Below, one piece after another: positions 31,479-41,440 of a stretch of 45,811 nucleotides of DNA. Every line of letters starts with the position of its first letter. Position 1 is the first letter of the stretch. Both the position numbers and the translations under genes were made by a program. The notes beneath the pieces are model-generated. The model saw only the letters and a list, made by a program, of their open reading frames with translations. It was not told the DNA's origin and did no database searches. The stretch is from Streptomyces bambusae (GTDB lineage: Bacteria; Actinomycetota; Actinomycetes; Streptomycetales; Streptomycetaceae), in assembly GCF_020532645.1 (NCBI RefSeq), contig NZ_JAJAUZ010000057.1:1-45811 (forward strand), given 5' to 3'.

Positions 31479-32354
31479 TCAGATGAGGTCGGTCAGGCCG
31501 GCCTGGTGGGCGGCGGCGGTGACCGTCTGCTCCAGGAGGACGGCGATGGTCATCGGACCCACGCCTCCGGGGACCGGGGTGATCAGGGAGGCGCGGGTGG
31601 CGGCGGACTCGAAGTGGACGTCGCCGACGTTGCCCTCGTTGTAGCCGGCGTCCAGGACGACCGCGCCCGGCTTGATGTCCTCGCCGCGGATGAATTCGGC
31701 CTTGCCGACGGCAGCGACCAGGACGTCGGCCTGGCGGACGATCGAGGAGAGGTCCTTGGTACGGGAGTGGCAGTAGGTGACGGTGGCGTTCTTCTCCAGC
31801 AGGAGCATGCCGGCCGGCTTGCCGAGGATGGCGCTGCGGCCGACGACCACGGCGTGCTTGCCGGTGAGGTCCACGTCGTAGGCGGCGAGCAGGCGCATGA
31901 TGCCGCCGGGGGTGCAGGACTCGAAGCCCGGCAGGCCGAAGCCCATGGCGGCGAAGGAGTGCATGGTGACGCCGTCGACGTCCTTGCCGGGGGCGATGGC
32001 CTCGAAGGCGGCGCGCTCGTCGATGTGGTGCGGCACCGGGTGCTGCAGCAGGATGCCGCTGACCTCGGGGTCCTCGGAGAGCGCCGTGATCGTGGCGACG
32101 AGTTCCTCGGTGGTGGTCTCGGCGGGCAGCGCCACGTGGCGGGAGGTGATGCCCGCCTTGGCGCAGCGGTTCTGCTTCATCCGTACGTAGGTCACGGACG
32201 CCGGGTCCTCGCCGACGAGGACCGTGGCCAGGCAGGGGGCTTTGCCGGTGCGCTCGGTGATCGCGGCGGCACGCACGGCGGTCTGCTCGGTGATCGTGCG
32301 GGCGACGGCGGTGCCGTCCATCAGGCGGGCGGTCTCGGTCTGGGCAGTCGTCAC
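31479..32354 (-). CDS. folD: Bifunctional methylenetetrahydrofolate dehydrogenase/methenyltetrahydrofolate cyclohydrolase
   Basis: A 291-residue cytoplasmic enzyme that interconverts methylene-, methenyl- and formyl-tetrahydrofolate with NADP. Signatures are YVRMKQNRCAKAGI (about 57, with the catalytic Lys), ILLQHPVPHH (about 101), GKDVDGVTMHS (about 122), the NADP loop VVVGRSAILGKPAGMLLL (about 163) and PVPGGVGPMTIAVLLEQT (about 260). Length is normal. GTG start with AGGAG upstream. It stands alone; no other folate or purine gene is adjacent. Confidence 0.97.
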   Translation of the reverse strand: MTTAQTETARLMDGTAVARTITEQTAVRAAAITERTGKAPCLATVLVGEDPASVTYVRMKQNRCAKAGITSRHVALPAETTTEELVATITALSEDPEVSGILLQHPVPHHIDERAAFEAIAPGKDVDGVTMHSFAAMGFGLPGFESCTPGGIMRLLAAYDVDLTGKHAVVVGRSAILGKPAGMLLLEKNATVTYCHSRTKDLSSIVRQADVLVAAVGKAEFIRGEDIKPGAVVLDAGYNEGNVGDVHFESAATRASLITPVPGGVGPMTIAVLLEQTVTAAAHQAGLTDLI

Positions 32355-32522
32355 GGGGTCTCCTGAACGTCGCTGCGGGATCGCGGTTCGCCCAGGCGCG
32401 CGGCATCGACGCACGGGGTGCGCCGGGCCGCTCCCCGGTGGTGATCCACCCAAGCGCCAGTCACGGCCCGCCGTCCAGCCTACCCAATGGGAATCCGGTG
32501 GCCGAGCAGCCCTCCATACTGG

Positions 32523-32528
32523 GACGAT
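32523..32528 (+). promoter_or_regulatory. -10-like element of possibly leaderless methyltransferase gene
   Basis: GACGAT (A at position 2, T at position 6) ends six bases before the ATG at 32535, with no ribosome site. An alternative hexamer CATACT lies at 32515-32520. This is the weakest of the six-base-spaced set. Confidence 0.3.
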
Positions 32529-32534
32529 CAACAT

Positions 32535-33296
32535 ATGACACCTGTTTTCGACGCATTGGTGGCGGAAGCCGAGTCGGTCTCGGTCGAAGGCTGGGACTTC
32601 TCCTGGCTGGACGGCCGGGCCAGCGAGCAGCGGCCCTCCTGGGGCTACCAGCGGCTGCTGGGCGAGAAGCTGGCCCGGGCCGGGGCCGCCCTGGACCTGC
32701 AGACCGGCGGCGGCGAGGTGCTGGCGGGCGCCGGCCCGCTGCCCCGGCTGATGGTGGCCACCGAGGGCTGGCCGCCGAACGTGGACCGGGCCACCCGGCT
32801 GCTGCACCCCCTCGGCGCCGTCGTGGTCGCCCACGACGACGCGACGCCGCTGCCCTTCGGGGACGAGTCGTTCGACCTGGTGGTGAGCCGGCACCCGGTG
32901 GACATCCACTGGGCGGAGATCTCCCGGGTGCTGCGGCCGGGCGGTACGTACTTCTCCCAGCAGGTCGGGCCGGCGAGCGTCTTCGAGCTGGTCGAGTACT
33001 TCCTCGGGCCGCAGCCGGAGGAGGTCCGGCGGGCCCGGCACCCCGACGACGCGGCGGCCGACGCGGCGGCGGCCGGGCTGGAGGTGACGGACCTCCGCTC
33101 GGAACGGCTGCGCACCGAGTTCGGCGACATCGGTGCCGTGATCTACTTCCTCCGGAAGGTGATCTGGATGGTTCCGGACTTCACGGTCGGCCACTACCGT
33201 GACCGGTTGCGGAACCTGCACGAGCGGATCGAACGAGAGGGCCCCTTCGTCGCCCACACGGCACGATTCCTGATCGAGGCCCGCAAACCGGAATGA
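32535..33296 (+). CDS. Class I SAM-dependent methyltransferase
   Basis: A 253-residue methyltransferase. SAM motif I is non-canonical, ALDLQTGGGEVLAGAG (about 52-67), with Gln-Thr where Gly-x is usual. The motif II/III region reads LPFGDESFDLVVSRHPVDIHW (about 113-133), followed by EISRVLRPGGTYFSQQVG. The substrate is unknown. It is divergent from folD with 180 bp between. The ATG at 32535 lacks a Shine-Dalgarno. The next gene, the sigma factor, begins 214 bp downstream and is probably a separate unit. Confidence 0.85.
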   Translation: MTPVFDALVAEAESVSVEGWDFSWLDGRASEQRPSWGYQRLLGEKLARAGAALDLQTGGGEVLAGAGPLPRLMVATEGWPPNVDRATRLLHPLGAVVVAHDDATPLPFGDESFDLVVSRHPVDIHWAEISRVLRPGGTYFSQQVGPASVFELVEYFLGPQPEEVRRARHPDDAAADAAAAGLEVTDLRSERLRTEFGDIGAVIYFLRKVIWMVPDFTVGHYRDRLRNLHERIEREGPFVAHTARFLIEARKPE

Positions 33297-33510
33297 TCCG
33301 GAAGGCCTCGGCGTTGGAATTGTGGCACCTGCTTCCCGGCAGCGTGGCGCAGGTCACTCAATTCCGTGCGTAACGCTTCGACTCGGGCACACGATGAACC
33401 GACAGGTGTCCTCGCGCGGCCCGCGGCACCGACCCCGGCAGGGGCCGGTTTCGGCCGTCGCGCGATGATGTCCCGCCCGTCCTTTGTCTGTTCGCAACGA
33501 GAGGCTCCTT

Positions 33511-35088
<1,578 letters not shown>

Positions 35089-35095
35089 TCCGGCC

Positions 35096-35113
35096 CCCGG
35101 CCGGAAGGCCGGG
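35096..35113 (+). terminator. Stem-loop after the sigma-factor gene
   Basis: CCCGGCC-GGAA-GGCCGGG, a perfect 7-bp stem with a GNRA-type tetraloop, starts seven bases after the stop codon and lies before the convergent SRPBCC gene. Confidence 0.6.
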
Positions 35114-35145
35114 ATCCGGGCATCCGGGAAGCGAAGAGCCGTCGC

Positions 35146-35592
35146 TCAGTGCTCCAGCAGGTCCTTCAGCCGGGCCTCGTTGCGCGGCATCTCCTTGCGC
35201 GCGTGCGGCCGTACGACCAGCGGTACGAAGGCCTTGCCGAGGCCGTGGCCCTCCAGGTGGAGGTCGAGGGTCACCCGGGACCGGGTCCCGCCGTCGAGCG
35301 GCTCGATGGTGCCTTGGACGTCACCCTCGACAGGGCCGCCGCCGACGCTGTGCAGGTGCCAGCTGCGCGGCGGGTCCAGCTCGGTGATCTCCATGGTCAT
35401 CGGGAACTTCCTGCCGGCCATCTGCCGGGTGATCTGCACCCGGGACCCGACGGCCGGCGGTCCCTCGCCGAGCGGGGTGGCCGCGACCGCGCTCTCCTGC
35501 CACTCCGGCATGTGCCGGAGATCCGTCATGTAGGCAAACACGTCTGCGGGCGTACGGGAGATCTCGATGGTCTCCTTGATGGCGGCGGACAT
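35146..35592 (-). CDS. SRPBCC-family protein (polyketide cyclase/dehydrase-like)
   Basis: A 148-residue protein with the START/Bet v1-like helix-grip pattern. The first strand is SAAIKETIEISRTPADVFAYMTD, then MPEWQESAVAATPLGEGPPAVGSRV. Alternating strands follow (FPMTMEITELDPPRSWHLHS; GTRSRVTLDLHLEG), and the protein ends in a long amphipathic C-terminal helix. Such proteins bind hydrophobic ligands; no catalytic residues can be assigned. ATG start with AGGGGG-rich leader. It converges on the sigma-factor gene; the same-strand APC permease is upstream (116-bp gap). Confidence 0.85.
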   Translation of the reverse strand: MSAAIKETIEISRTPADVFAYMTDLRHMPEWQESAVAATPLGEGPPAVGSRVQITRQMAGRKFPMTMEITELDPPRSWHLHSVGGGPVEGDVQGTIEPLDGGTRSRVTLDLHLEGHGLGKAFVPLVVRPHARKEMPRNEARLKDLLEH

Positions 35593-35708
35593 GGCGCCCC
35601 CTTCACTGCCCCCTGGTGGTCGTGATCGTCCCGATCGTGCGCGGATGTCCCTTCACCCGAAGGGTCCCACGGTGCACCGTGCACCGCCACAGGGGGCAGC
35701 CCGGGGTT

Positions 35709-37115
35709 TCAGGACTCGCGGTCCGCGGCCGCGGCGCGCTCCTTGCGGGCCGCCATCCACGCGTACACGAGGATGCCGCAGAACAGGAACAGGACGCCCT
35801 GGTAGACGGCCGCGTACCCGGAGCCGGCGACCAGCCAGAGCGAGAAGGCGCAGGCCGCGCCCGCCAGCACGGCGTCGCGCACCAGCCGGCCGCGGTGCAC
35901 CCGGTCGGGCTGTCCCGAGACCAGGAAGTACACCTGCGCGGCCGTGGCCAGCAGGTACGGAACGGTGGCGGTGAAGGTGGTCACCAGGACCAGGATCTCG
36001 AAGACGCCCTCGGAGCCCGCCGCGTAGTTGAAGACGGTCAGCGCGGACGCCAGCACCACGGTGACCAGGACGCCGAACACCGGGACGCCCCGCCGCCGGG
36101 CCAGGAACGGCTTCGGGAACAGCCCGTCGCGGGCCGCGGCGTACGGGACCTGGGCGCTGAGCAGGGTCCAGCCGTTGAGGGCGCCGACCACGGAGACCAC
36201 GGCCGCGCAGGCCACGGCGGTGCCGCCCCAGCCGCCGCCGAACATGGCGTTCACGGCGTCGGAGAACGGCGCCTGGGACCCGGTGAGCCGGTCGTGCGGC
36301 ACCAGGCCGAATACGGACAGCGTGCCCAGCAGGTAGACCAGGGCGGCGGCGCAGGTGCCCAGCACGGTCGCCCGGCCGACGTTGCGGCGCGGGTCGCGGA
36401 CCTCGCCCGCGCTGACCGCGGCGGACTCCACTCCGAGGTAGCTGAACAGCAGGATCGCAGCGGAGGCCGAGACCGCGCCGACCGCGGAGGAGTCGTCGGC
36501 GCGGAACGGGCCGAGGTTCGCCGGGTCGAAGAAGAACAGGCCGCCGACGGCGACCAGCAGCAGCGGGGCGAACTTCAGCACCGTGGCCACCAGCTGCACC
36601 GCGCCCACGTACCGGGTGCCGGCGAAGTTGGCCGCCGCGGGCAGCCACTGCACGGCCAGCGCGGCCAGGCACATCGTCCAGGCGTGCTCCCCGACGGCCG
36701 GGAACAGCACGGCGAGGTAGCCGACGGCGGCCACGGCCAGGGCCGCGTTCGAGACCCAGCCGGTGACCCAGTAGCTCCAGGCGGAGAGGAACCCGGCGAA
36801 GTCGCCGAAGGCCGCGCGGGCGTACACGTACGGGCCGCCGGTCTGCGGGTGCCGGTCGGCGAGCCGGCCGAAGACCAGCGCGAGGCAGATCGCGCCGAGG
36901 GTCAGCACCCCGAAGGCGACCAGGCTGATGGTGCCGAACGGCGCCACCGAGGCGGGGAGCAGGAAGATCCCGCCGCCGACGATGTTGCCCATGACCAGGG
37001 CGGTGGCGACGGGCAGCCCGAACCGGCGGGTGTGGCGGCCGTCGGCCGCGGGGGCGGCCCGGTCGGGGTCGGCGGACGGCACGGTGGCCGGTGCGGTGGC
37101 CTGTTCTACGGCCAT
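35709..37115 (-). CDS. APC-family amino-acid permease/antiporter
   Basis: A 468-residue membrane protein with about twelve transmembrane segments. The APC hallmark in the first helix is GLPVATALVMGNIVGGGIFLLP (unwound GGG segment, about 33-54). Other conserved blocks are PYVYARAAFGDFAGF (about 93) and LFSYLGVESAAVSAGEVRDPRRN (about 225), the latter typical of arginine/ornithine- or agmatine-type antiporters. The substrate is likely a basic amino acid or amine, but this is inferred. The ATG at 37115 has only a weak ribosome site. Two palindromic operator-like sites lie within 50 bases upstream, so expression is probably controlled by a repressor. Confidence 0.9.
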   Translation of the reverse strand: MAVEQATAPATVPSADPDRAAPAADGRHTRRFGLPVATALVMGNIVGGGIFLLPASVAPFGTISLVAFGVLTLGAICLALVFGRLADRHPQTGGPYVYARAAFGDFAGFLSAWSYWVTGWVSNAALAVAAVGYLAVLFPAVGEHAWTMCLAALAVQWLPAAANFAGTRYVGAVQLVATVLKFAPLLLVAVGGLFFFDPANLGPFRADDSSAVGAVSASAAILLFSYLGVESAAVSAGEVRDPRRNVGRATVLGTCAAALVYLLGTLSVFGLVPHDRLTGSQAPFSDAVNAMFGGGWGGTAVACAAVVSVVGALNGWTLLSAQVPYAAARDGLFPKPFLARRRGVPVFGVLVTVVLASALTVFNYAAGSEGVFEILVLVTTFTATVPYLLATAAQVYFLVSGQPDRVHRGRLVRDAVLAGAACAFSLWLVAGSGYAAVYQGVLFLFCGILVYAWMAARKERAAAADRES

Positions 37116-37133
37116 GGGGGCGGCGCCTTACGT

Positions 37134-37162
37134 TTCACATGGTGAACACATCACATGGTGGA
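37134..37162. promoter_or_regulatory. Double operator upstream of the APC permease
   Basis: TTCAC-ATG-GTGAA (37134-37146) is a perfect 5-3-5 dyad. A second, less perfect copy, TCAC-ATG-GTGGA, occupies 37151-37162, with centres 16 bases apart. They end 19 bases before the permease ATG and would overlap its promoter. The cognate regulator is not in the window. Confidence 0.55.
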
Positions 37163-37221
37163 CAAACCCGAATATCGTGGGGGCTGCCCGGTCCCCCGCC
37201 AAATCGCCGCTCTTCGTCCCG

Positions 37222-39300
37222 TCAGGACGGCGGACCAGACGGAAGTGTTCCGGTTTCGGACACCTCCGGCCGCTGATCTTCCACCGGTCCCCGGCTCTCC
37301 CGCGCGTCCGCCAGCCAGCCCCGCAGCACCGTGTGCACCTGCTCCGCGCCGGACACCGGCCCCGCAGGCTCCGGCAGGTCCGTGGGCCACATCAGGAAGG
37401 CGTGGCCCTGCTCGCCGCCCAGCCCGCCGTGCGAGCCGATCTGCTCCTCGAAGGCGTGTACGGCCCCGGTGTGCGGGTCGTACGCGGAGTTCACCATGAC
37501 GTCCGCGACGTGCGGGAACCCGTCGGTGCGCCGCACCGCGTCGGCCGCGCCCGGCCCGAACTCCGCGAGCAGCGCCTCCGCCGCCCCCGGCACGTCCAGC
37601 CGGGCCTCCGCACCGTGCGGCCCCAGCAGCACGCCGGTGCCGTCGTTCCCGCGGACCAGCAGGAAGCCGACGCCGGGATGGTTGGCGAGGGTGGCCAGCA
37701 GGGCCGGGTGGCGGCGCTCGATCTGCCCGCGGGTCAGCCGGTACGCCACGTCGGGGAACGAGATCAGCGCCAGGTTCCCCGAGGCCAGCACCACCGGGTC
37801 GAAGCCGCGCCCCGGCCGGGCCTCCTCGCCCTCCTCCACCGGCCGGTGCAGGGCCGCGAGGACCGCCGCGCGGGCCTCCGAGCCGCTGGGGGTGCGCCGG
37901 GCCCGGCGCCGTACGGGCAGCCCGCAGCCGGCCCGGACCAGGTCGCGCAGGGTCAGTCCGAAGCGGCCGAGGAAGGTCTCGCCGGGGCTCTGCCCGTGGT
38001 CGGACAGCAGCACGATCCGGTACGGGCGCGGCGCGTGCGCGGTGACCTTCACGATCATCTCGACGCTGCGGTCGAGGCGGCGCAGCACCTGGAGGGCGTC
38101 CCGGCTGCGCGGCCCGGAGTGGTGGGCGACCTCGTCGTAGCCGACGAGGTCGGCGTAGACGGCGGCGCGGCCGGCGAGCACGTCGCCGATGACGGCGGCC
38201 ACCACGACGTCGCGCTCGACCACGGTGGCGAAGGCGCGGATGAACGGGTACAGCCCGCCGCGCCCGACCCGCGGGTGGTCGCCGCGCAGCCGGGCCCGGA
38301 CGGACTGGGTCATCTCGCGGACCACCTCGGCGGCCAGCGAGAGTGCGGTGCGGACCGCGTTGGCCGGGTCGGAGAAGTACGCGAAGTAGCCGGCGCGGGA
38401 GCGGGTGCCCCGGCCGCGGCGGGCGGAGACCGACAGGACCAGGGCGAGCTGGCCGGCGCCGCCGCCGAAGAGGTTGCCGCGGCTGGCGCCGTCGGCGGCG
38501 AGCAGGCCGGCGCTGCGGGTGCGCAGGACGGCGCGCCGCTGGAGTTCGGCGGCGCTGGTGGGCCGGTTGCAGACGACGGTCTCGCCGGTCTCCTTCTCGT
38601 ACCAGCGGAACGCGGGCACGTCGAAGTTGGAGCCGTGCAGGATGCCGAGCTGGCTGGCGCCGGTCTGGCTGGACCAGTCGGTGCGCCAGGGAGCGAGGCG
38701 GTGGGTTGTGTCGAGCAGCCCGGCGGTGGCGGGCATCAGCCCGGTGGCGACGGCGTGCCGCAGTACCTCGTGGCCGACGCCGTCGAGCTGGAGGAAGACG
38801 GTGCCGGGCCGGTCCTCGGGCGGGGCGGCGGGGCCGCGGCGGCGCCGGCGGTCGGCGAGCCGGGACAGCCGGCGCCGGTACGCCTCGTCGTCGCGCACCG
38901 CCAGGGCGGTCGAGGTGGCGGAGGCGACGGCGGACATGACGGCGGCGACGACCACGGCGGTCCGCGGGTCGGCGGAGCCCCGGCCGTCCGGGATGAGGTC
39001 GAGGGCGATGAGCAGCAGCGAGCCGTTGAGGAAGAACACGAGCAGCCCGAGGACCAGGGCCGGCACCAGCAGCAGGGCGCGTACCAGCACGGGCCACACC
39101 AGGGCGCTGAGCAGGCCGAACGCGCCGGCGCCCCAGGCGGCGGTGAGGGCGGTGCGGGTGATGCTGTCGCCGTCGGCGGACTGCAGCCGGAAGTCGGGCA
39201 GCAGCCCGGCCAGGGCCAGCATGGTCAGGGTGGACACCGCCCACACCACGGCCACCCGCAGCAGGGCGCTGCCCGCCTTCCGCCATCCCCCGCCGCGCAC
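37222..39300 (-). CDS. Membrane-anchored alkaline-phosphatase-superfamily phosphodiesterase with holin-like N-terminus
   Basis: A 692-residue protein. Four hydrophobic segments within about the first 150 residues (VAVVWAVSTLTMLALAGLLP; LTAAWGAGAFGLLSALVWPVL; LLLVPALVLGLLVFFLNGSLL; AVVVAAVMSAVASATSTAL) resemble the phage_holin_4_2-type module. A type I phosphodiesterase/nucleotide-pyrophosphatase domain follows. Metal and catalytic positions are visible: LQLDGVG, SSQTGASQLGILHG (likely nucleophile), YADLVGYDEVAHHSGP, LLSDHGQSPG and GSHGGLGGEQGH. The substrate is unknown; a lipid or cell-wall phosphodiester is plausible given the membrane anchor. GTG start with GAGGTGG seven bases upstream. The small resolvase-like gene lies upstream on the same strand. 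Confidence 0.87.
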   Translation of the reverse strand: MRGGGWRKAGSALLRVAVVWAVSTLTMLALAGLLPDFRLQSADGDSITRTALTAAWGAGAFGLLSALVWPVLVRALLLVPALVLGLLVFFLNGSLLLIALDLIPDGRGSADPRTAVVVAAVMSAVASATSTALAVRDDEAYRRRLSRLADRRRRRGPAAPPEDRPGTVFLQLDGVGHEVLRHAVATGLMPATAGLLDTTHRLAPWRTDWSSQTGASQLGILHGSNFDVPAFRWYEKETGETVVCNRPTSAAELQRRAVLRTRSAGLLAADGASRGNLFGGGAGQLALVLSVSARRGRGTRSRAGYFAYFSDPANAVRTALSLAAEVVREMTQSVRARLRGDHPRVGRGGLYPFIRAFATVVERDVVVAAVIGDVLAGRAAVYADLVGYDEVAHHSGPRSRDALQVLRRLDRSVEMIVKVTAHAPRPYRIVLLSDHGQSPGETFLGRFGLTLRDLVRAGCGLPVRRRARRTPSGSEARAAVLAALHRPVEEGEEARPGRGFDPVVLASGNLALISFPDVAYRLTRGQIERRHPALLATLANHPGVGFLLVRGNDGTGVLLGPHGAEARLDVPGAAEALLAEFGPGAADAVRRTDGFPHVADVMVNSAYDPHTGAVHAFEEQIGSHGGLGGEQGHAFLMWPTDLPEPAGPVSGAEQVHTVLRGWLADARESRGPVEDQRPEVSETGTLPSGPPS

Positions 39301-39443
39301 GCCGCCGCCACCTCGCTCCCGGGCCCGCTCCGGGCCGACGGGCCTGCCTCCCAGCGTCGCACGGGGCGGGGGCGGCCGGGGGCCGGCGGTGGGTGCGGCG
39401 GGTCGGCGTGCCGGGTCCGCGTGCCGGGCGTGCCGGGCCGGCG

Positions 39444-39848
39444 TCAGGTGCCGTCGTAGCCGGCCGTCGGCATGGACAGGCGGCGGTGCACCTCGGCCTT
39501 CATGGCGGGGGTGTACGCGGGCTCGTCCTGACCGACGGTTTCCAGCCGTACGCCGCGGCGCTCGCACTCGGCCGTGAACTCGTCGACGGAGCGCAGGGCG
39601 CGGGCCAGGACCCGCCGGCTGGGGGCGACGAACAGGTCGACCTGGCCGCTGTCGACGTCCGTCCAGAGGCCGATGTGGTCGGCCCGCAGCCCGTAGAAGA
39701 GCAGCTGGCGGGTCACGACGTACCCCTGGTCGGCGGCCCAGCGTGCGCACACGGCGTGCTGGCTGCGGGTGTCGACCGCGAAGGGGTCGATGTCGAGTTC
39801 CTCAAGCGGGGCCAGGCTGGCGATCGCGGCCACGCGCACCTCATCCAT
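39444..39848 (-). CDS. Small protein resembling a degenerate serine-resolvase N-terminal domain
   Basis: A 134-residue protein I cannot place firmly. Residues about 26-48 (DTRSQHAVCARWAADQGYVV) and 68-104 (VDLFVAPSRRVLARALRSVD, then EFTAECERRGVRLETV) follow the pattern of serine-recombinase catalytic domains: SxDxQ...CRxxAxxxGW, then DxLVVxxLDRLARSL...LxxxGVxL. The catalytic Ser region and LDR motif are altered (SRRVLAR), and there is no C-terminal DNA-binding domain. It may be an eroded recombinase turned to another use, or a coincidental fold match. ATG 39848 lies eight bases after TAGGGT with no ribosome site, so it is probably near-leaderless. Confidence 0.65.
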   Translation of the reverse strand: MDEVRVAAIASLAPLEELDIDPFAVDTRSQHAVCARWAADQGYVVTRQLLFYGLRADHIGLWTDVDSGQVDLFVAPSRRVLARALRSVDEFTAECERRGVRLETVGQDEPAYTPAMKAEVHRRLSMPTAGYDGT

Positions 39849-40019
39849 GCCGCCCGACCCTACTCCGCCCGGGGCCCCGCGAGGAGGGGTAAACCAAGCC
39901 CTTCGGGGCGCACGCGGACGGCACGCTCCGGCAGCCAGGCCCTAGGCTCGGGGTGAGCGGCCGTGGGCCGGCGCCCGGTGCGGGTGCGGTCCGCGGGGCG
40001 TGGACGGAAGGGGTGCCGC

Positions 40020-40784
40020 ATGACGGTGGGGATCACCTGGTGGGGTCATGCGACCTGCACGGTCGAGGACTCGGGGATGCGGCTGCTGACGGATCCCCTG
40101 TTCGCCCGCCGGCTGGCCCACCTGCGGCGACGGGCCGGAGCGGTGCCGCCGGCCGCGGCGGCGGTGGCGGATGCGGTGCTGGTGTCGCACCTGCACGCCG
40201 ACCACCTGCACCTCCCGTCGCTGGCGCGGCTGGCGCCGGGCACCCGGGTGCTGGTGCCGCGGGGGGCGCGGCGCGCGGTGCCGGGGCTGGCGCGGCTGCG
40301 CGGGCTGCGGATCACGGAGGTGGCGCCCGGGGACGCGGTGGCGGTCGGGGCGCTGGAGGTACGGGCGGTGAGCGCACGGCACGACGGGCGGCGGCTGCCG
40401 TTCGGCCCGCACCGCTGCCCGGCGCTCGGGTACGTGGTGGCGGGCGAGGCGCGGACGTACTTCGCCGGGGACACCGGACTGTTCGACGCGATGGCGGACG
40501 AGGTGGGGCCGGTGGACCTGGCGCTGCTGCCGGTGGGCGGCTGGGGTCCGTTCCTCGGTCCGGGGCACCTGGACGCGGGGGCGGCGGCGCGGGCGCTGGC
40601 CGCGCTGGGCCCGGCCGCGGCGGTGCCGGTGCACTACGGGACGTACTGGCCGGTCGGGCTGGACGCGGTGCGGCCGCACGAGTTCCACGCACCGGGCGAG
40701 GAGTTCGCACGGCAGGCGGGCCTGCTGGCGCCGACGGTGGAGGTGCACCGGCCGGGGCACGGCGAACGGGTGGTGGCCGGCTGA
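40020..40784 (+). CDS. Metallo-beta-lactamase-fold hydrolase (UlaG/RomA-like)
   Basis: A 254-residue metal-dependent hydrolase. WWGHATCTVE (about 7-16) and LLTDPLF are the UlaG-like opening. The metal motif HLHADH (57-62) is intact, with YFAGDTGLFD (about 150) carrying the bridging Asp and PVHYGTYWP (about 205) the final His. The substrate is unknown; relatives act on lactones, cyclic phosphates or N-acyl phospholipids. ATG start with GGAAGGGG six bases upstream. Its stop overlaps the DedA start (TGATG), so the two are coupled. A second protein of the same superfamily is encoded convergently beyond DedA. Confidence 0.88.
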   Translation: MTVGITWWGHATCTVEDSGMRLLTDPLFARRLAHLRRRAGAVPPAAAAVADAVLVSHLHADHLHLPSLARLAPGTRVLVPRGARRAVPGLARLRGLRITEVAPGDAVAVGALEVRAVSARHDGRRLPFGPHRCPALGYVVAGEARTYFAGDTGLFDAMADEVGPVDLALLPVGGWGPFLGPGHLDAGAAARALAALGPAAAVPVHYGTYWPVGLDAVRPHEFHAPGEEFARQAGLLAPTVEVHRPGHGERVVAG

Positions 40785-41440
40785 TGCTGGGCGATCTGGC
40801 GGCGGAGGCGACCGGGTGGTTCACCGGGCCGGCCGGGCAGGTGACGGGGCCGGTGCCGGCGGAGTCCACCCAGCAGGCGGTGGGGTATCCGGCACTGTTC
40901 GTGCTGGTGGCACTGGGTGCGCTGGTGCCGGTCATCCCGACGGGGGCGCTGGTCAGTACGGCGGCGGTGGTGGCGCTGCACCACCAGACCCTGCCGGCCG
41001 GGCTGCTGCTGGTGTTCCTGCTGGCGGCGCTGGGCGCGTTCGCGGGCGATCTGGCCCTGTACTGGCTGGGCCGGCGCGGCACCAGGTCGCAGGGCGGGTC
41101 GCGGGCGCTGGCACGGCTGGAGGCCCGGGTGTCCGCGGACCGGCTGGCGGCCGCCCAGGTGCGGCTGCGCGAGCACGGCGTGGCGGTGCTGGTGCTGTCC
41201 CGGCTGATCCCGGCGGGCCGGATCCCGGTGATGCTGGCCTGCCTGCTGGCCCGGATGCCGGTACGGGAGTTCGCCCGCGGCGACGCCCCGGCCGCTCTGG
41301 CGTGGGCGGCGACGTACCAGCTGATCGGGATCCTGGGCGGGTCGCTGTTCGACGAGCCCTGGCAGGGCGTGGTCCTGGCGGTCGGGCTGGCCCTGCTGGT
41401 CAGCGCGGCCCCGGCGGGCTGGCGACGGCTGCGGGGCTGA
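40784..41440 (+). CDS. DedA-family (VTT/SNARE-associated) membrane protein
   Basis: A 218-residue membrane protein. Hydrophobic segments are at about 33-55 (VGYPALFVLVALGALVPVIP), 58-68, 72-92 (LPAGLLLVFLLAALGAFAGD), 145-165 and 180-205. The family block is GAFAGDLALYWLGRRGT, and SRLIPAGRIPVMLACLLARM replaces the canonical FIPxxR helix. DedA proteins flip polyprenyl phosphate or phospholipid across the membrane; which lipid applies here is not known. Translation is coupled to the metallo-hydrolase upstream. The last 41 bp overlap the 3' end of the convergent gene. Confidence 0.87.
   Translation: MLGDLAAEATGWFTGPAGQVTGPVPAESTQQAVGYPALFVLVALGALVPVIPTGALVSTAAVVALHHQTLPAGLLLVFLLAALGAFAGDLALYWLGRRGTRSQGGSRALARLEARVSADRLAAAQVRLREHGVAVLVLSRLIPAGRIPVMLACLLARMPVREFARGDAPAALAWAATYQLIGILGGSLFDEPWQGVVLAVGLALLVSAAPAGWRRLRG

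Noticed and set aside
33297..33510. Consensus promoter of the sigma-factor gene
   Set aside because: TTGGAATT and CACGAT occur in the region but not with acceptable spacing, so I did not assign a promoter.
37222..39300. Phage holin gene
   Set aside because: Only the N-terminal helices resemble a holin family; the protein is mainly a phosphodiesterase and no phage genes surround it.
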